Shown here piece by piece: positions 37,288 to 47,394 of a stretch of DNA of 64,000 nt. Position 1 is the stretch's first letter. The number at the start of each line of letters is the position of its first letter. Source of the stretch: Brevundimonas sp. MYb52. Lineage in GTDB: Bacteria > Pseudomonadota > Alphaproteobacteria > Caulobacterales > Caulobacteraceae. Location of the stretch: NCBI RefSeq assembly GCF_002979535.1, contig NZ_PCPB01000012.1:1-64000 (forward strand). The letters are read 5' to 3'. The position numbers and the translations under genes are program-made. Below the pieces are notes generated by a model. It worked only from the letters and a program-made list of their open reading frames with translations. It was not told the origin of the DNA and did no database searches.

Positions 37288-39374
37288 TCGGCGCCGGCCC
37301 GGTCAGCGCGCCAATCAAACAAGGCTTCCAGCACCCGCACGGCCGCGCCGCGCGGACTGGTCAGCTCGGGATCGCGACCCAGGATGAGGCGGGCGTCGTC
37401 GGAGGCCGCCAGCATCAGCGAGCGATGCTTGATCGGATCAGCGAAGCGATAGGCGGGAAAGCCGCTCTGCTTCAGGCCCAGAGGATCGCCGCCGCCACGC
37501 AGGCGGAAGTCTTCCTCGGCAATTTCGAAGCCATCTTCGGTGCGGCGCAGGGTCTCCAGACGTTCGCGCGCCGTCTCGCCCAATGCGCCGTCCTGACCGC
37601 CGTACAGCAGGATGCAGGAGCTGGACTTGGCCCCGCGCCCCACTCGCCCCCGAAGTTGGTGCAACTGAGCTAGGCCGAAGCGGTCGGCGTGCTCGATGAC
37701 CATGATGGAGGCGTTGGGCACATCCACCCCGACCTCGACGACCGTGGTGGCGACCAGCAGAGGGATGCGCCCTTCTGCGAACTCGGCCATGACGGCTTCG
37801 CGCCCGGCGCCCGGCATCTGGCCGTGGGCCAGGCCGACCTCGACCTGCAGGATGCGACGCAGGTCGTTGGCGCGTTCCTCGGCGGCGGCCAGGTCGATGG
37901 CTTCGGACTCGGCGACCAGAGGGCAGATCCAGTAGGCCTGCGCGCCGCTGTCGATGGCCGCCTTCAGCCGCTTGGCCACCTCGCCGATGCGGACCAGGGG
38001 CAGGACGGCGGTGGCGACCGGGGTGCGGCCCGGCGGCTTTTCCATCAGGCGGCTGACTTCCAGTTCACCGTACTGGGTCAGTTCCAGCGTGCGCGGGATG
38101 GGTGTGGCCGACATAGTCAGCAGGTGGACCCCGCCGATGGCCGGATCGCCCTTGGCCTGAAGCCGCTGGCGTTCGTTGACGCCGAAGCGGTGCTGTTCGT
38201 CGATGACGGCCAGGGCCAGTCGTTTGAACTGAACCGCATCCTGGAACAGGGCATGGGTGCCGATGGCGACTTGGGCCTCGCCGGACGCCAGGGCGGCCAG
38301 CCGCTGACGGCGCTCGGCTTGAGTGTCCCGGCCGGTCAGAAGGATGGTCGAGACGCCGGCTTCCTCCAGCATGGGAGCCAGCCGCTGATAGTGCTGGCGC
38401 GCTAGGATCTCAGTCGGGGCCATCAGGGCGGACTGGAAGCCGCTGGAGGCCGCATCGGCCAGGGCCAAAGCCGCCACGGCGGTCTTGCCCGATCCCACAT
38501 CGCCTTGCAGCAGCCGGCCCATCTGCTCGCCCGAGGCCAGGTCGGCGCGGATTTCCTCGATGGCGCGGGCCTGGGCGCCGGTCAGGGTAAAGGGCAGGGC
38601 GGCCAGCATCCGGCGCGAGGCCTCCCCCGGTGTGGTGCGGGCCGCGGGCGTGACCTGGCGCGCGCGACGACGGCGAGCCAGGGCCAACTGGTGGGCGAAC
38701 AGTTCGTCATAGGCCAGGCGCTGACGCGCCGGGGCCTCCGGCGTCAGGTCCAACTCGGAGGTGGGCGCGTGCAGGGTTTCCAGCGCCGCGCGCCAGCCGG
38801 GCCAGCGGTGGGCCGACAGCCAGGCGGCGTCCTGCCATTCGGCCAGTTCCGGCGCCGTCGCCAGTGCGCCCTGGGCCAGCTTCCTGACCACGCGCGAGGT
38901 CAGGCCCTGGGTCGCTGGATAGACGGGTTCGGACAGGGGAATCTCGTCCGCCTTGTCCAGCGGCAGGATGTAGTCGGGATGCGCGATCTGCACCTCGTTG
39001 TTGAAGCGCTCGACCTTGCCGGTGACCAGCCGCCGCTCGCCGCGAGGGGCCAGGCTCTCGATATGGCGCGGCGAACCGGCGAACCAGATCAGGTGGACGA
39101 AGCCGGTGTCGTCCGAAGTCCGCATCTTCAGCGGCGCGCCGATCTTGTGCGGCGGGATCAACCGGTCAATCAGGACATCGAAGATGCCGATCTCGCCCTC
39201 GACCGCGGCGGCGGCGGTCGTGCGACGGCGCTGGATGATGCCGGACGGCGACAGGAACAGCACGTCGCGCACCAGCGGACCCGCCAGCTTGTGCACCAGG
39301 GGCGCGCTTCGAGGCCCCACGCCCTTCAGGGTGGAGACGTCCGCAAACAGGGGAAAAAGAATCTCGGGCCGCAT
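37284..39374 (-). CDS. recG: RecG, ATP-dependent DNA helicase
   Basis: This 696-residue superfamily 2 helicase remodels stalled forks and branched DNA. It has an N-terminal wedge/OB region (SPSGIIQRRRT, VTGKVERFNNEVQIAHPDYI), Walker A GDVGSGKTAVAALA, the DEQH box [26 protein letters not shown] motif ([13 protein letters not shown]), and HQLRGRVGRG. I choose ATG 39374 because the family usually begins MRPEILFPLF; ATG 39386 is 12 bp upstream. Confidence 0.95.
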   Translation of the reverse strand: MRPEILFPLFADVSTLKGVGPRSAPLVHKLAGPLVRDVLFLSPSGIIQRRRTTAAAAVEGEIGIFDVLIDRLIPPHKIGAPLKMRTSDDTGFVHLIWFAGSPRHIESLAPRGERRLVTGKVERFNNEVQIAHPDYILPLDKADEIPLSEPVYPATQGLTSRVVRKLAQGALATAPELAEWQDAAWLSAHRWPGWRAALETLHAPTSELDLTPEAPARQRLAYDELFAHQLALARRRRARQVTPAARTTPGEASRRMLAALPFTLTGAQARAIEEIRADLASGEQMGRLLQGDVGSGKTAVAALALADAASSGFQSALMAPTEILARQHYQRLAPMLEEAGVSTILLTGRDTQAERRQRLAALASGEAQVAIGTHALFQDAVQFKRLALAVIDEQHRFGVNERQRLQAKGDPAIGGVHLLTMSATPIPRTLELTQYGELEVSRLMEKPPGRTPVATAVLPLVRIGEVAKRLKAAIDSGAQAYWICPLVAESEAIDLAAAEERANDLRRILQVEVGLAHGQMPGAGREAVMAEFAEGRIPLLVATTVVEVGVDVPNASIMVIEHADRFGLAQLHQLRGRVGRGAKSSSCILLYGGQDGALGETARERLETLRRTEDGFEIAEEDFRLRGGGDPLGLKQSGFPAYRFADPIKHRSLMLAASDDARLILGRDPELTSPRGAAVRVLEALFDWRADRAGAD

Positions 39375-39457
39375 TAGCCTCAGCATAGCTGGCGAAAACG
39401 GAACGGGAACGCTATCTGATCCAACTCTTCACATGAACGGACCGGGCAAGGAACCGC

Positions 39458-39775
39458 GTGGCCGAAATTGACGCACGTCCAGAGGACAACCAGAAGCACC
39501 AACGCCTGGGCCGGATCTCCTATCGCGCCTGGCGACGCGGCTTCCGCGAAGCCGATATGGTGTTGGGTCCCTTCACCGATCAGATTGGTCCGACGCTGAG
39601 CGACGAGGAACTGGATCAGCTGGAGCACCTCCTGAACGAGGAGGACCAGTATCTCTATGCCTGGATCATAGAGAAGGAGCCGACCCCGCCGGAGTTCGAC
39701 GGGCCGATGCTGGCGCGCATCCGGGCCTTCATGCGTGAACACGTCGCGGCGGAAGTGGCCAAGGGTATCGGTTGA
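39458..39775 (+). CDS. sdhE: SdhE, flavinylation factor for succinate dehydrogenase
   Basis: This 105-residue protein assists covalent attachment of FAD to SdhA. It contains the SdhE motif RRGFREADMVLGPF, where the Arg-Gly pair lies before the acidic Glu-Ala-Asp. The C-terminal helices begin with LSDEELDQLEHLLN and YLYAWI follows. The start is GTG 39458 with AAGGA upstream. It overlaps mfd by one base (TGATG), an arrangement common in alphaproteobacteria. Confidence 0.92.
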   Translation: MAEIDARPEDNQKHQRLGRISYRAWRRGFREADMVLGPFTDQIGPTLSDEELDQLEHLLNEEDQYLYAWIIEKEPTPPEFDGPMLARIRAFMREHVAAEVAKGIG

Positions 39776-42700
39776 TGGTTGAGGCGATGGCGCGGCGTGA
39801 CGTCGAACTGGGCGGCGCGCCCGAGGGGCTGGACGCGCTGGTCGTCGCCGAACGGCTGAAGGGGCAGGGCGGTGTCGGCCTGCTGGTCGCGCGCGACTAT
39901 CAGCGGTCGGGCAATTTCGTTCAAGCGCTCGGCTTCTTCGCCAAGGACATTGAGGTTCTTGAATATCCGGCTTGGGATTGCCTGCCCTACGACCGTCTGA
40001 GCCCGACTGCCTCGGTCGCGGCGCAGCGCATGGCGACCCTGACCCGGCTGGCGCAACGCGATCCGACGGACGCCAAGCCCCTGCTGATTGTCACCACCAT
40101 CGCCGCCGCGACCCAGCGCACTCCGCCGCGTCAGGCCGTCACCGGGGCCGGGTTCGAGGCGCGTGTGGGCCGCGACCTGGATACGGCGGCGTTGGAACGC
40201 TACGTCTCGGCCAACGGCTATGTGCGCGCTTCGACCGTGTCCGAGCGCGGCGAGTACGCCATTCGCGGCGGCGTGATCGACGTCTTTCCGCCGGGCTTTG
40301 ACGAGCCGGTGCGTCTGGACCTGTTCGGCAGCGAGTTGGAATCCATTCGCGCCTTCGATCCCGAAACCCAGCGCTCGACCCAACAACTGAAGCAGGTCGC
40401 CCTGCTGCCGGTGTCCGAGGTGCTGCTGGACGCCGAGAGCATCTCGCGATTCCGCAGCGGCTATCTGAAACTGTTCGGCACGCCGGGCGACGAGCCCATG
40501 TACGCTGCCGTCAGCGAGGGCGCGCGCCGCCAGGGGCTGGAGCATTGGTTGCCGCTCTTTTACGACCGGCTCGACACCCTGTTCGACTTCCTGCCCGATA
40601 CGGCCCCAGTCTTCCTCGACAGCCAGGTGGAGCAGGCCCGCGCCGAGCGCTGGAGCCTGACGACCGACGCCTATGAGGCCCGCAAGGAAGCCGCCAAGGG
40701 CAAGGGCGGCGCGGCCTATCGCGCGCCGGCGCCGGGCAGCCTCTATCTGGATGAAGGCGAGTGGAACAGCGCCCTGGCCGGTCGTGCGGTGCGCCGCCTG
40801 TCGCCGCTGTCAGGCGGATCGGGCGAGGACGCCGGCGGGCGTCTGGGCCGCAGCTTCGCGGCTGAACGTTCGCAGGACAGCGTCAATCTGTTCGCCGCTG
40901 TGGCCCAGCACGCCGGGGCGTTGAAAGGCGAGGGCAAGCGCGTCCTGTTCGCCTCCTGGACCGAGGGCTCGGCAGAGCGTCTGGCGGCCATGCTGGGGGA
41001 TCACGGCCTGACCCATGTCCTGCCCGTGCGTGACTGGGACGATGTTCTGGCCGCGCCGAAGGATATCTATTTGCGGGCGGTCCTGCCGGTCGAGCATGGC
41101 TTCGTCACCGACGACGTGGCCGTCATTTCCGAGACCGACATCCTGGGCGACCGCCTGGCGCGGCCCAAGCGCAAGCGTCGGGCCTCCAACTTCCTGGCTG
41201 AGGCCTCGGCCCTGACGGCCGGCGATCTGGTGGTTCACCTGGATCACGGCATCGGCCGCTATGAGGGCCTGAAGACGCTGGAGATCCAGGAGGCGCCGCA
41301 CGACTGCCTGGAACTGCTTTACGCCGGTGACAGCAAGCTCTATCTACCGGTTGAAAACATTGACCTTCTGACCCGCTACGGCACCGACGCCGACGGGGTT
41401 CAGTTGGACCGCCTGGGCGGCGCGGGCTGGCAGGGCCGCAAGGCCAAGGCCAAGGAGCGTCTGCGCGCCATGGCCGAGGGGCTGATCGCCCTGGCCGCCA
41501 AGCGCGCCATGCGCGTGTCCGACGCCATCACGCCGCCGTCGGGCCTCTTCGACGAGTTCTGCGCCCGCTTCCCCTATGAGGAGACGGACGACCAGTTGAA
41601 CGCGATCGGCGACGTGCTGGAAGACCTGGGCAAGGGCACGCCGATGGATCGCCTGATCTGCGGCGACGTCGGCTTCGGCAAGACCGAGGTGGCCCTGCGC
41701 GCGGCCTTCGTCGTGGCCATGACGGGTCAGCAGGTGGCGATCGTCTGTCCGACGACCCTGCTGGCGCGTCAGCACTTCAAGACCTTCAGCGAGCGCTTCG
41801 CTGGCTGGCCGATCACGGTGCGGCACCTGTCGCGCATGGTCACGGCCAAGGACGCCAATGAGACGCGTGCGGGCCTGAAGGACGGGACGTTCGAGATCGT
41901 CGTCGGCACCCACGCCGTGCTGGCCGAACAGGTCGGCTTCCGCGATCTGGGTCTGGTGATCGTCGACGAGGAGCAGCACTTCGGCGTCAAGCACAAGGAG
42001 AAGCTGAAGTCCCTGCGGGCCGATGTTCACCTGCTGACGCTGACCGCCACGCCCATTCCGCGCACCCTGCAGATGGCGTTGTCGGGCATCCGCGAGATGT
42101 CGATCATAGCCACCCCGCCGGTCGATCGTCTGGCGGTGCGGACCTATGTCACGCCGTGGGACCCGGTGCTGGTGCGCGAGGCCCTGCTGCGCGAGAAGTA
42201 TCGAGGCGGGCAGGCCTATTATGTTGCGCCGCGCCTGAAGGAGCTGCCGGACATCGAGAAGTTCCTGCGCGAGCAGGTGCCCGAGGTGAAGTTTGTCGTC
42301 GGTCACGGCCAGATGAGCCCGACCCAGCTCGAGGAGGTGATGAGCGCCTTCTACGACGGGCAGTATGACGTGCTGGTTTCGACTACCATCGTCGAGAGCG
42401 GCATCGATATTCCGACGGCCAACACCCTGATCGTCCACCGCGCCGACATGTTCGGTCTGGCCCAACTGCACCAGATCCGGGGCCGTATCGGGCGGTCGAA
42501 GGCGCGCGCCTTCGCCTATCTGACGACCGACCCCAAGCGGCCTCTGAGCCTGTCGGCCGAGCGGCGACTGCAGGTTCTGCAGTCGCTGGACAACCTGGGC
42601 GCCGGCTTCCAACTGGCCAGCCACGACCTGGATCAGCGCGGCGGCGGCAATCTGCTGGGCGACGAACAGTCGGGCCACATCCGCGAGGTCGGGGTCGAAC

Positions 42701-43224
42701 TGTATCAACAGATGCTGGAAGACGCTGTCGCCGAACTGCGCGAAGCGGGCGAGGAGGTGGCCGACCGGGGCTGGTCGCCGTCGATCAACGTTGGCGCGGC
42801 GGTCCTGATTCCAGAAGCTTACGTCCCAGACCTGAACGTTCGCCTGAGCCTCTATCGTCGCCTGTCCGACGCCGAGAAGATGGAAGATCGCGAGGCCATG
42901 GCCGCCGAACTGATCGACCGGTTCGGGCCGCTGCCTGACGAGGCGCAGCAGCTTCTGCGGATCGTGGGCATCAAGGCCAACTGCCGCGCGGCCAGCATCG
43001 AGCGCATCGACATCGGGCCCAAGGGCGCGGTGCTGACCCTGCGCAACAACAGCTTCCCCAATCCCATGGGGCTGGTGGGTCTGATCCAGAAGAACCAGGC
43101 CTTCTGGAAAATCCGGCCGGACCAGAAGATCGTGATCAAGGGCGAATGGCCCACGCCGGGCGACCGTCTGAAGGTCGCCGAGCGGATCACCACCGATCTG
43201 GCGCGGGTGGCGGGCGCGGCTTAG
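39775..43224 (+). CDS. mfd: Mfd, transcription-repair coupling factor
   Basis: This 1149-residue translocase removes stalled RNA polymerase and recruits UvrA. Order: UvrB-like N-terminal module (about 1-330; [15 protein letters not shown]), RNA polymerase interaction domain (about 480-560; [17 protein letters not shown]), the RecG-like helicase core ([52 protein letters not shown]), and the C-terminal TRCF domain ([17 protein letters not shown]). The start is ATG 39775. Confidence 0.97.
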   Translation: MVEAMARRDVELGGAPEGLDALVVAERLKGQGGVGLLVARDYQRSGNFVQALGFFAKDIEVLEYPAWDCLPYDRLSPTASVAAQRMATLTRLAQRDPTDAKPLLIVTTIAAATQRTPPRQAVTGAGFEARVGRDLDTAALERYVSANGYVRASTVSERGEYAIRGGVIDVFPPGFDEPVRLDLFGSELESIRAFDPETQRSTQQLKQVALLPVSEVLLDAESISRFRSGYLKLFGTPGDEPMYAAVSEGARRQGLEHWLPLFYDRLDTLFDFLPDTAPVFLDSQVEQARAERWSLTTDAYEARKEAAKGKGGAAYRAPAPGSLYLDEGEWNSALAGRAVRRLSPLSGGSGEDAGGRLGRSFAAERSQDSVNLFAAVAQHAGALKGEGKRVLFASWTEGSAERLAAMLGDHGLTHVLPVRDWDDVLAAPKDIYLRAVLPVEHGFVTDDVAVISETDILGDRLARPKRKRRASNFLAEASALTAGDLVVHLDHGIGRYEGLKTLEIQEAPHDCLELLYAGDSKLYLPVENIDLLTRYGTDADGVQLDRLGGAGWQGRKAKAKERLRAMAEGLIALAAKRAMRVSDAITPPSGLFDEFCARFPYEETDDQLNAIGDVLEDLGKGTPMDRLICGDVGFGKTEVALRAAFVVAMTGQQVAIVCPTTLLARQHFKTFSERFAGWPITVRHLSRMVTAKDANETRAGLKDGTFEIVVGTHAVLAEQVGFRDLGLVIVDEEQHFGVKHKEKLKSLRADVHLLTLTATPIPRTLQMALSGIREMSIIATPPVDRLAVRTYVTPWDPVLVREALLREKYRGGQAYYVAPRLKELPDIEKFLREQVPEVKFVVGHGQMSPTQLEEVMSAFYDGQYDVLVSTTIVESGIDIPTANTLIVHRADMFGLAQLHQIRGRIGRSKARAFAYLTTDPKRPLSLSAERRLQVLQSLDNLGAGFQLASHDLDQRGGGNLLGDEQSGHIREVGVELYQQMLEDAVAELREAGEEVADRGWSPSINVGAAVLIPEAYVPDLNVRLSLYRRLSDAEKMEDREAMAAELIDRFGPLPDEAQQLLRIVGIKANCRAASIERIDIGPKGAVLTLRNNSFPNPMGLVGLIQKNQAFWKIRPDQKIVIKGEWPTPGDRLKVAERITTDLARVAGAA

Positions 43225-45497
43225 CCGCGCCCCTTCATCTGCCGGATCAGGGCGCCGAACAGGTTGACGTAGTCGTCGGTCCAGGGCCGCACCTCGGTTG
43301 GAGCCAGCTTGCGCCAGCGCCCGTCACCCTTGAAGTCGGCCAGCCCTTCAGCGGTGGGTGATATAGCCAAGGCCTCTGTCGAAGCTTCGGACATTTCGGG
43401 CGCGTTCGGCTGCTCGATATAGATCTGATGCAGGTCGGCGGCGCCCAGTTGGCGGGCGGCGGCGACGGCCGGCATGGTGATTTCGAGGTTACGGTTGGAC
43501 AGGTGCAGCACCACCACGCCATCGGGCTTCAACAGCTTCAGATAGCCCTGAATGGCCTCGACCGTCAGCAAATGGGTCGGGACAGCGTCTGACGAGAAGG
43601 CGTCGATGACCAGCAGGTCGTAGGTCCCCGGCGCTTCCTTGGCCATGGTCAAACGGGCGTCGCCCAGGACGGTGCGGATCGGGCCGTCGGCGCAGTTCGA
43701 GATATAGGTGAACCAGGACGGATCGCGCGAGACGCGGTCCACCATCGGGTCGATCTCGAAGAAGGTCATTTCGTCTTCGGCGCGCTTGTAGGCGGCCATA
43801 GCCCCCGAACCCTGACCCACGATGCCGATCTTGGCGGCCGGCGAGCGCTGCTGGATGCGCTGCGCCGCCTGACCCAAAGGCGTGGCCGTCGCGTAATACA
43901 TGGTCGGCATGCAGGCGAACCCCGGCGCGCGGGCCTGGGCGCCGTGCAGGGTGGTGCCGTGCATCAGGACGTGAACATCTCCCCCCATGCCGTCGTCGCG
44001 CGTGACCGCCACACGCATGACGCCGAAGAAGCTGCGCTCCGTCAGGCTCCAGTCATAGCCACGTCCGACATGGTGCGCCGACAAGGTGATGACGGCGACA
44101 ATGATGGTGAAAAGGACGGCACGGTCCCGGACCAGAAAGGCGCAGATCGCTGCTCCGCCGAGGATCAGTTGCACCATCTGCAGTCGCGCCTGATCGCCGA
44201 GCAGGGCGCGGAACTCGGGGTTGTAGCGCATGATCTCGAGGATGATCGGGGGCGCGGCGGCCGTGGCGATGCCGATCAGCAGGATGATGATCTCGCGCCG
44301 TGACAGGGCACCGTCGCCCCAGGGACGGGCCAGGCCGACCACGACCATGACCAGCGGGTATTCCCAGACGCCGTTGAAAATGGTCGGGGCGATCAGGGCG
44401 TTGAACGCCCCGCCGACGACGCCGCCCAGCGACAGCAACAGATAGAACTCGGTCAGCCGATCCGGCGCAGGCCGTCGCGCCGCCAATCGCTGATGACACA
44501 TCAGGGCGGTGAAGAAGAAGGCCGCCAGATGTCCCAGCAACAGCAAGAGCCACTGGCCGGTGTTCATCCCGACCAGGCTGACGATGATGGCGCCCAAGGC
44601 TGCTTGAATCACCAGCGTGGTCGGCAGGCTGATCCAAGGCTTGGCCTGGAAGGCGATGACGAAGGTCAGCAGGTAGAGCGCCAGGGGGGCGACCCAAAGG
44701 AATGGGGCAGAGGCCACATCTGTTGACAGGTGGGCGGTGACGCCCAGCATCAGGCTAGAGGGCGCAGCGGCCAGCAGGACCAGAACGCCCTTTTCGCGCC
44801 AGCGGATCGGCGCGCTGACGGCCAGGGGCGCCGGCTCGGGCGCGTCCTGAATGCGACGACGCCAGACCACAGAGGCCAGCCCAATCACCAGCAGGACGAA
44901 CAGGCCATAGCCTCCAGTCCACCCCGTCCGCTGGCCCGAAAGCGACATGAGCGGTTCGATCAGGGCCGGGTAGGCCAGCAGGGCCAGAAAACTGCCGAGG
45001 TTTGAAGCCGCATAGAGAACGTAGGGGTTCTGACCATCCGCATGACCGGCGCGCACCCGCGCATACCAGGCTTGCAGCAAGGGTGCGGTAGCGGACAGGA
45101 CGGCGAACGGTGCGCCGACCGACAACGCCAGGGTGGCCAGAAGCCAGGCGGTGGGCGTGGACGGGTTTGGCTCGCCCAGAACGCCACTGATCTGAAGGGG
45201 CAGAAACAGGGCCGCCGCCAACAACAGAAACAGATGAATGGCCGCCTGCCATTTCAGCGATCGCACCCGCTGCAACAGGTGAGCATAGCCGTAACCGACC
45301 AGCAGCGCCGTCTGGAAGAAGACCATCGAGGTGTTCCACACCGATGGCGAGCCCCCCAGCATGGGCAGGACCAGCTTGGTCACCATGGGCTGGACGACAA
45401 AAACGAGCGAGGCCGAGGTGAAGATGGCGACGGCGAACAGCGCGGGTGTTATCGCATCGCCCTTGCGAAGGGCCGTCGTCATGATGGAATCGGTCAT
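43221..45497 (-). CDS. Fused MFS-like membrane / spermidine synthase-like protein
   Basis: This 758-residue protein has about 12 hydrophobic helices (residues ~20-470) and then a Rossmann methyltransferase/spermidine-synthase-like domain (about 500-750; GIVGQGSGAMAAYK, FFEIDPMVDRVS, LGDARLTMAKE, LLVIDAFSSDAVPTHLLT). Such fusions are widespread in proteobacteria and of unproved function. The aminopropyltransferase active-site residues cannot be verified by eye. ATG 45497 is chosen; a TTG at 45545 would add 16 residues. It overlaps the 3' end of mfd by 4 bp. Confidence 0.85.
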   Translation of the reverse strand: MTDSIMTTALRKGDAITPALFAVAIFTSASLVFVVQPMVTKLVLPMLGGSPSVWNTSMVFFQTALLVGYGYAHLLQRVRSLKWQAAIHLFLLLAAALFLPLQISGVLGEPNPSTPTAWLLATLALSVGAPFAVLSATAPLLQAWYARVRAGHADGQNPYVLYAASNLGSFLALLAYPALIEPLMSLSGQRTGWTGGYGLFVLLVIGLASVVWRRRIQDAPEPAPLAVSAPIRWREKGVLVLLAAAPSSLMLGVTAHLSTDVASAPFLWVAPLALYLLTFVIAFQAKPWISLPTTLVIQAALGAIIVSLVGMNTGQWLLLLLGHLAAFFFTALMCHQRLAARRPAPDRLTEFYLLLSLGGVVGGAFNALIAPTIFNGVWEYPLVMVVVGLARPWGDGALSRREIIILLIGIATAAAPPIILEIMRYNPEFRALLGDQARLQMVQLILGGAAICAFLVRDRAVLFTIIVAVITLSAHHVGRGYDWSLTERSFFGVMRVAVTRDDGMGGDVHVLMHGTTLHGAQARAPGFACMPTMYYATATPLGQAAQRIQQRSPAAKIGIVGQGSGAMAAYKRAEDEMTFFEIDPMVDRVSRDPSWFTYISNCADGPIRTVLGDARLTMAKEAPGTYDLLVIDAFSSDAVPTHLLTVEAIQGYLKLLKPDGVVVLHLSNRNLEITMPAVAAARQLGAADLHQIYIEQPNAPEMSEASTEALAISPTAEGLADFKGDGRWRKLAPTEVRPWTDDYVNLFGALIRQMKGRG

Positions 45498-45581
45498 TCG
45501 CGATCCGCTGGCATCGGCGCAGTCGTCTGACCCGCCCCCTGCCAACAGACTTAGACCGACTCGCAGACGGAGCGCATAGCC

Positions 45582-46076
45582 ATGTTCCCCGACGATATTC
45601 AGCTTGCAGCCGAAGCCGTGGTCCAGGCGGCGATCAAGGCGGGCGTCATGATCGCCACGGCGGAAAGCTGCACCGGCGGTCTAGTGTCCGGGGCGCTGAC
45701 GGCGGTCGCCGGGTCGTCGGCGGTGCTGGACCGAGGCTTCGTCACCTACAGTAATGAGGCCAAGGCCGAACTTCTCGGCGTGTCCGAGGGCTTGCTGACG
45801 CAGTTCGGGGCGGTGTCGGCACCGGTGGCGCAGGCCATGACCCTGGGGGCGATTGATCGCTCGCGGGCTTCGGCGGCCGTATCCATCACGGGAATCGCAG
45901 GACCCGGCGGCGGTTCGGTGCAAAAACCTGTCGGCCTGGTGCATTTCGCCGCGATCGGCCCTGAGGGCGACGTCGTTCACATCGAGCGACGCTTTGGCGA
46001 GATCGGGCGCGAGGCGGTGCGGCTGGAAAGCGTCCGGGTCGCCCTGGCCCTGTTGCTGGACGCGGTGACGGCGTGA
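45582..46076 (+). CDS. pncC: PncC, nicotinamide-nucleotide amidohydrolase (CinA C-terminal type)
   Basis: This 164-residue stand-alone CinA_C domain deamidates nicotinamide mononucleotide to recycle NAD. It has the family sequence ATAESCTGGLVSGALTAVAGSSAVLDRGFVTYSN (split here by rough positions 22-55) and ISITGIAGPGGGS-like SITGIAGPGGGSVQKPVGLV. The N-terminal MoCF domain of full-length CinA is absent. The stop overlaps the downstream tusA-like gene by 4 bp (GTGA). Confidence 0.92.
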   Translation: MFPDDIQLAAEAVVQAAIKAGVMIATAESCTGGLVSGALTAVAGSSAVLDRGFVTYSNEAKAELLGVSEGLLTQFGAVSAPVAQAMTLGAIDRSRASAAVSITGIAGPGGGSVQKPVGLVHFAAIGPEGDVVHIERRFGEIGREAVRLESVRVALALLLDAVTA

Positions 46077-46315
46077 GCGAACCTATCCTGGTCGATGCTC
46101 GGGGACACCGATGCCCTGTGCCCAGCCTGCGGCTACGTAAGGCCATGGAGGGGTTGGCGTCAGGCGTACGTCTGACCTTGCTGGCTACAGACCCGATGGC
46201 GCGGATCGACGTACCCTACATGATGGCGGATATGGGGGGGAGCGTTTGCGGGATCGAGGAGCAGGGCGGGGTCCTGCGCATCACTGTCGAGACTGGCGCC
46301 GTTCCGACAGATTGA
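46073..46315 (+). CDS. TusA/SirA-family sulfur carrier
   Basis: This 80-residue protein has the CPxP motif with conserved Cys (DARGHRCPVPSLRLRKAM, Cys at residue 14), and the C-terminal fold of the family (TLLATDPMARIDVPYM). Such proteins carry persulfide sulfur for tRNA thiolation or other pathways. The GTG start overlaps pncC. Its last 35 bp overlap the 3' end of the convergent YihY gene, so the two transcripts are antisense there. Confidence 0.88.
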   Translation: MSEPILVDARGHRCPVPSLRLRKAMEGLASGVRLTLLATDPMARIDVPYMMADMGGSVCGIEEQGGVLRITVETGAVPTD

Positions 46316-47225
46316 CGACCGAAGCGCTGGCTTCGACCTCCGGCTCCTCCGGCTTCCAGGCGATTTCCAGTTCGGTGGCGAAGGCGCCCCCGTAGAAGAT
46401 GGCGTTGACGTTCCAGGACAGCCAGATCAGCAGCACCACGACGGCGCCGACCGAGCCGTAGGTGGCTCCGAGTTGGGCGATCTGCTCGACATAGATGGCG
46501 CACAGCCACGAAAAAATCAGGGACATGATGGTCGCCGTCAGTCCGCCCAGCAAGGCCGGCATCCAGGCGACTCGGGTCTTGTGAGACATGGCGTAGCGAT
46601 ACAGCATGGTCAGCCCCAGCCACAGGCCAAGCGAAGGCCAGAGTCCGTCGAGCGGCAAGGCCAGCCAGGCTAGCGGCCGCGCTTCCTGGGTGTGTTCCAG
46701 CAACCGCGACGTCACGACCGCGCCTGACACCACGGTGAAAAGGGCGAAGGCGAACAGGGCGACAAAGACGGCCAGTAGATTGAATTTGAAAAAGCCGTGC
46801 GGTTCGGTCTCGTCGTGGATCAGATTAAGTCCGGCCAGCAAGGCCTTGAAACCACGGTGCGCGGCGTAGCCGCCGATCACAAGAGCTAGGGCGCTTTGAG
46901 CCGAAACGGTGCGCGCCGAGGTATGGGCCAGTCGATCGACCTCTCCGACAAAGATGGCGCGAGCCGCATGGGGCAGAACGTCGGCGAGGGCCGCTGCCTG
47001 TTCGCTGACCTGACTGATGGACAGGACGGCCTTGTAGAAGCCGATCAGGATAGCGATGGCGGGAAAGACGGCGAGCAGAGCGAAGAAGGAGACGCCGCCA
47101 GTGTAGAGCATGACGTCACGCCCCCAACTGCGGGTGAAGGCGCGAACCGCCAGCTTGCCCCAGAACAGGGGCAGGGCTGTCAATCGGGATTGTGGATTCA
47201 AGCCAGAGGCCTCGGCAGTCGTCAA
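46281..47225 (-). CDS. YihY/BrkB-family membrane protein
   Basis: This 314-residue inner-membrane protein has about six hydrophobic helices and the family landmarks MLYTGGVSFFALLAVFPAIAI, LIHDETEPHGFFK, and GAVVVLLIWLSWNVNAIFYGG. The family was once called ribonuclease BN in error; a transport or envelope role is more likely. The start is TTG at 47225. The C-terminal cytosolic tail is short. It converges with the tusA-like gene. Confidence 0.87.
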   Translation of the reverse strand: MTTAEASGLNPQSRLTALPLFWGKLAVRAFTRSWGRDVMLYTGGVSFFALLAVFPAIAILIGFYKAVLSISQVSEQAAALADVLPHAARAIFVGEVDRLAHTSARTVSAQSALALVIGGYAAHRGFKALLAGLNLIHDETEPHGFFKFNLLAVFVALFAFALFTVVSGAVVTSRLLEHTQEARPLAWLALPLDGLWPSLGLWLGLTMLYRYAMSHKTRVAWMPALLGGLTATIMSLIFSWLCAIYVEQIAQLGATYGSVGAVVVLLIWLSWNVNAIFYGGAFATELEIAWKPEEPEVEASASVVNLSERRQSRQ

Positions 47226-47394
47226 ACCGACCGATTAACCCCATTCGGCGTGCGGCGATACCCTTTGCGAACGTCACTTAATTTGTAACACCGGCGACGA
47301 CGGCCCCATTGCGAGACGGGGCGGCGTCGGTATCATCGGTTGAGCTCGGAACATCGGCGTCGGGGGGAACCGACCGGGCTTTGAGGAGAGACTT
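47226..47394. other. Divergent intergenic region before the PopA-like gene
   Basis: This 169-bp gap holds promoters for yihY (left) and the PopA-like gene (right). I see GTTAACCCC-like and CTTAATTTG sequences that include TTAA half-sites, but no pair in the TTAA-N7-TTAA spacing of a CtrA box. The right end has GAGGAG at 47383-47388 for the TTG start. Confidence 0.4.

Noticed and set aside
47226..47394. CtrA binding site before the PopA-like gene
   Set aside because: TTAA half-sites are present but none at 7-bp spacing.
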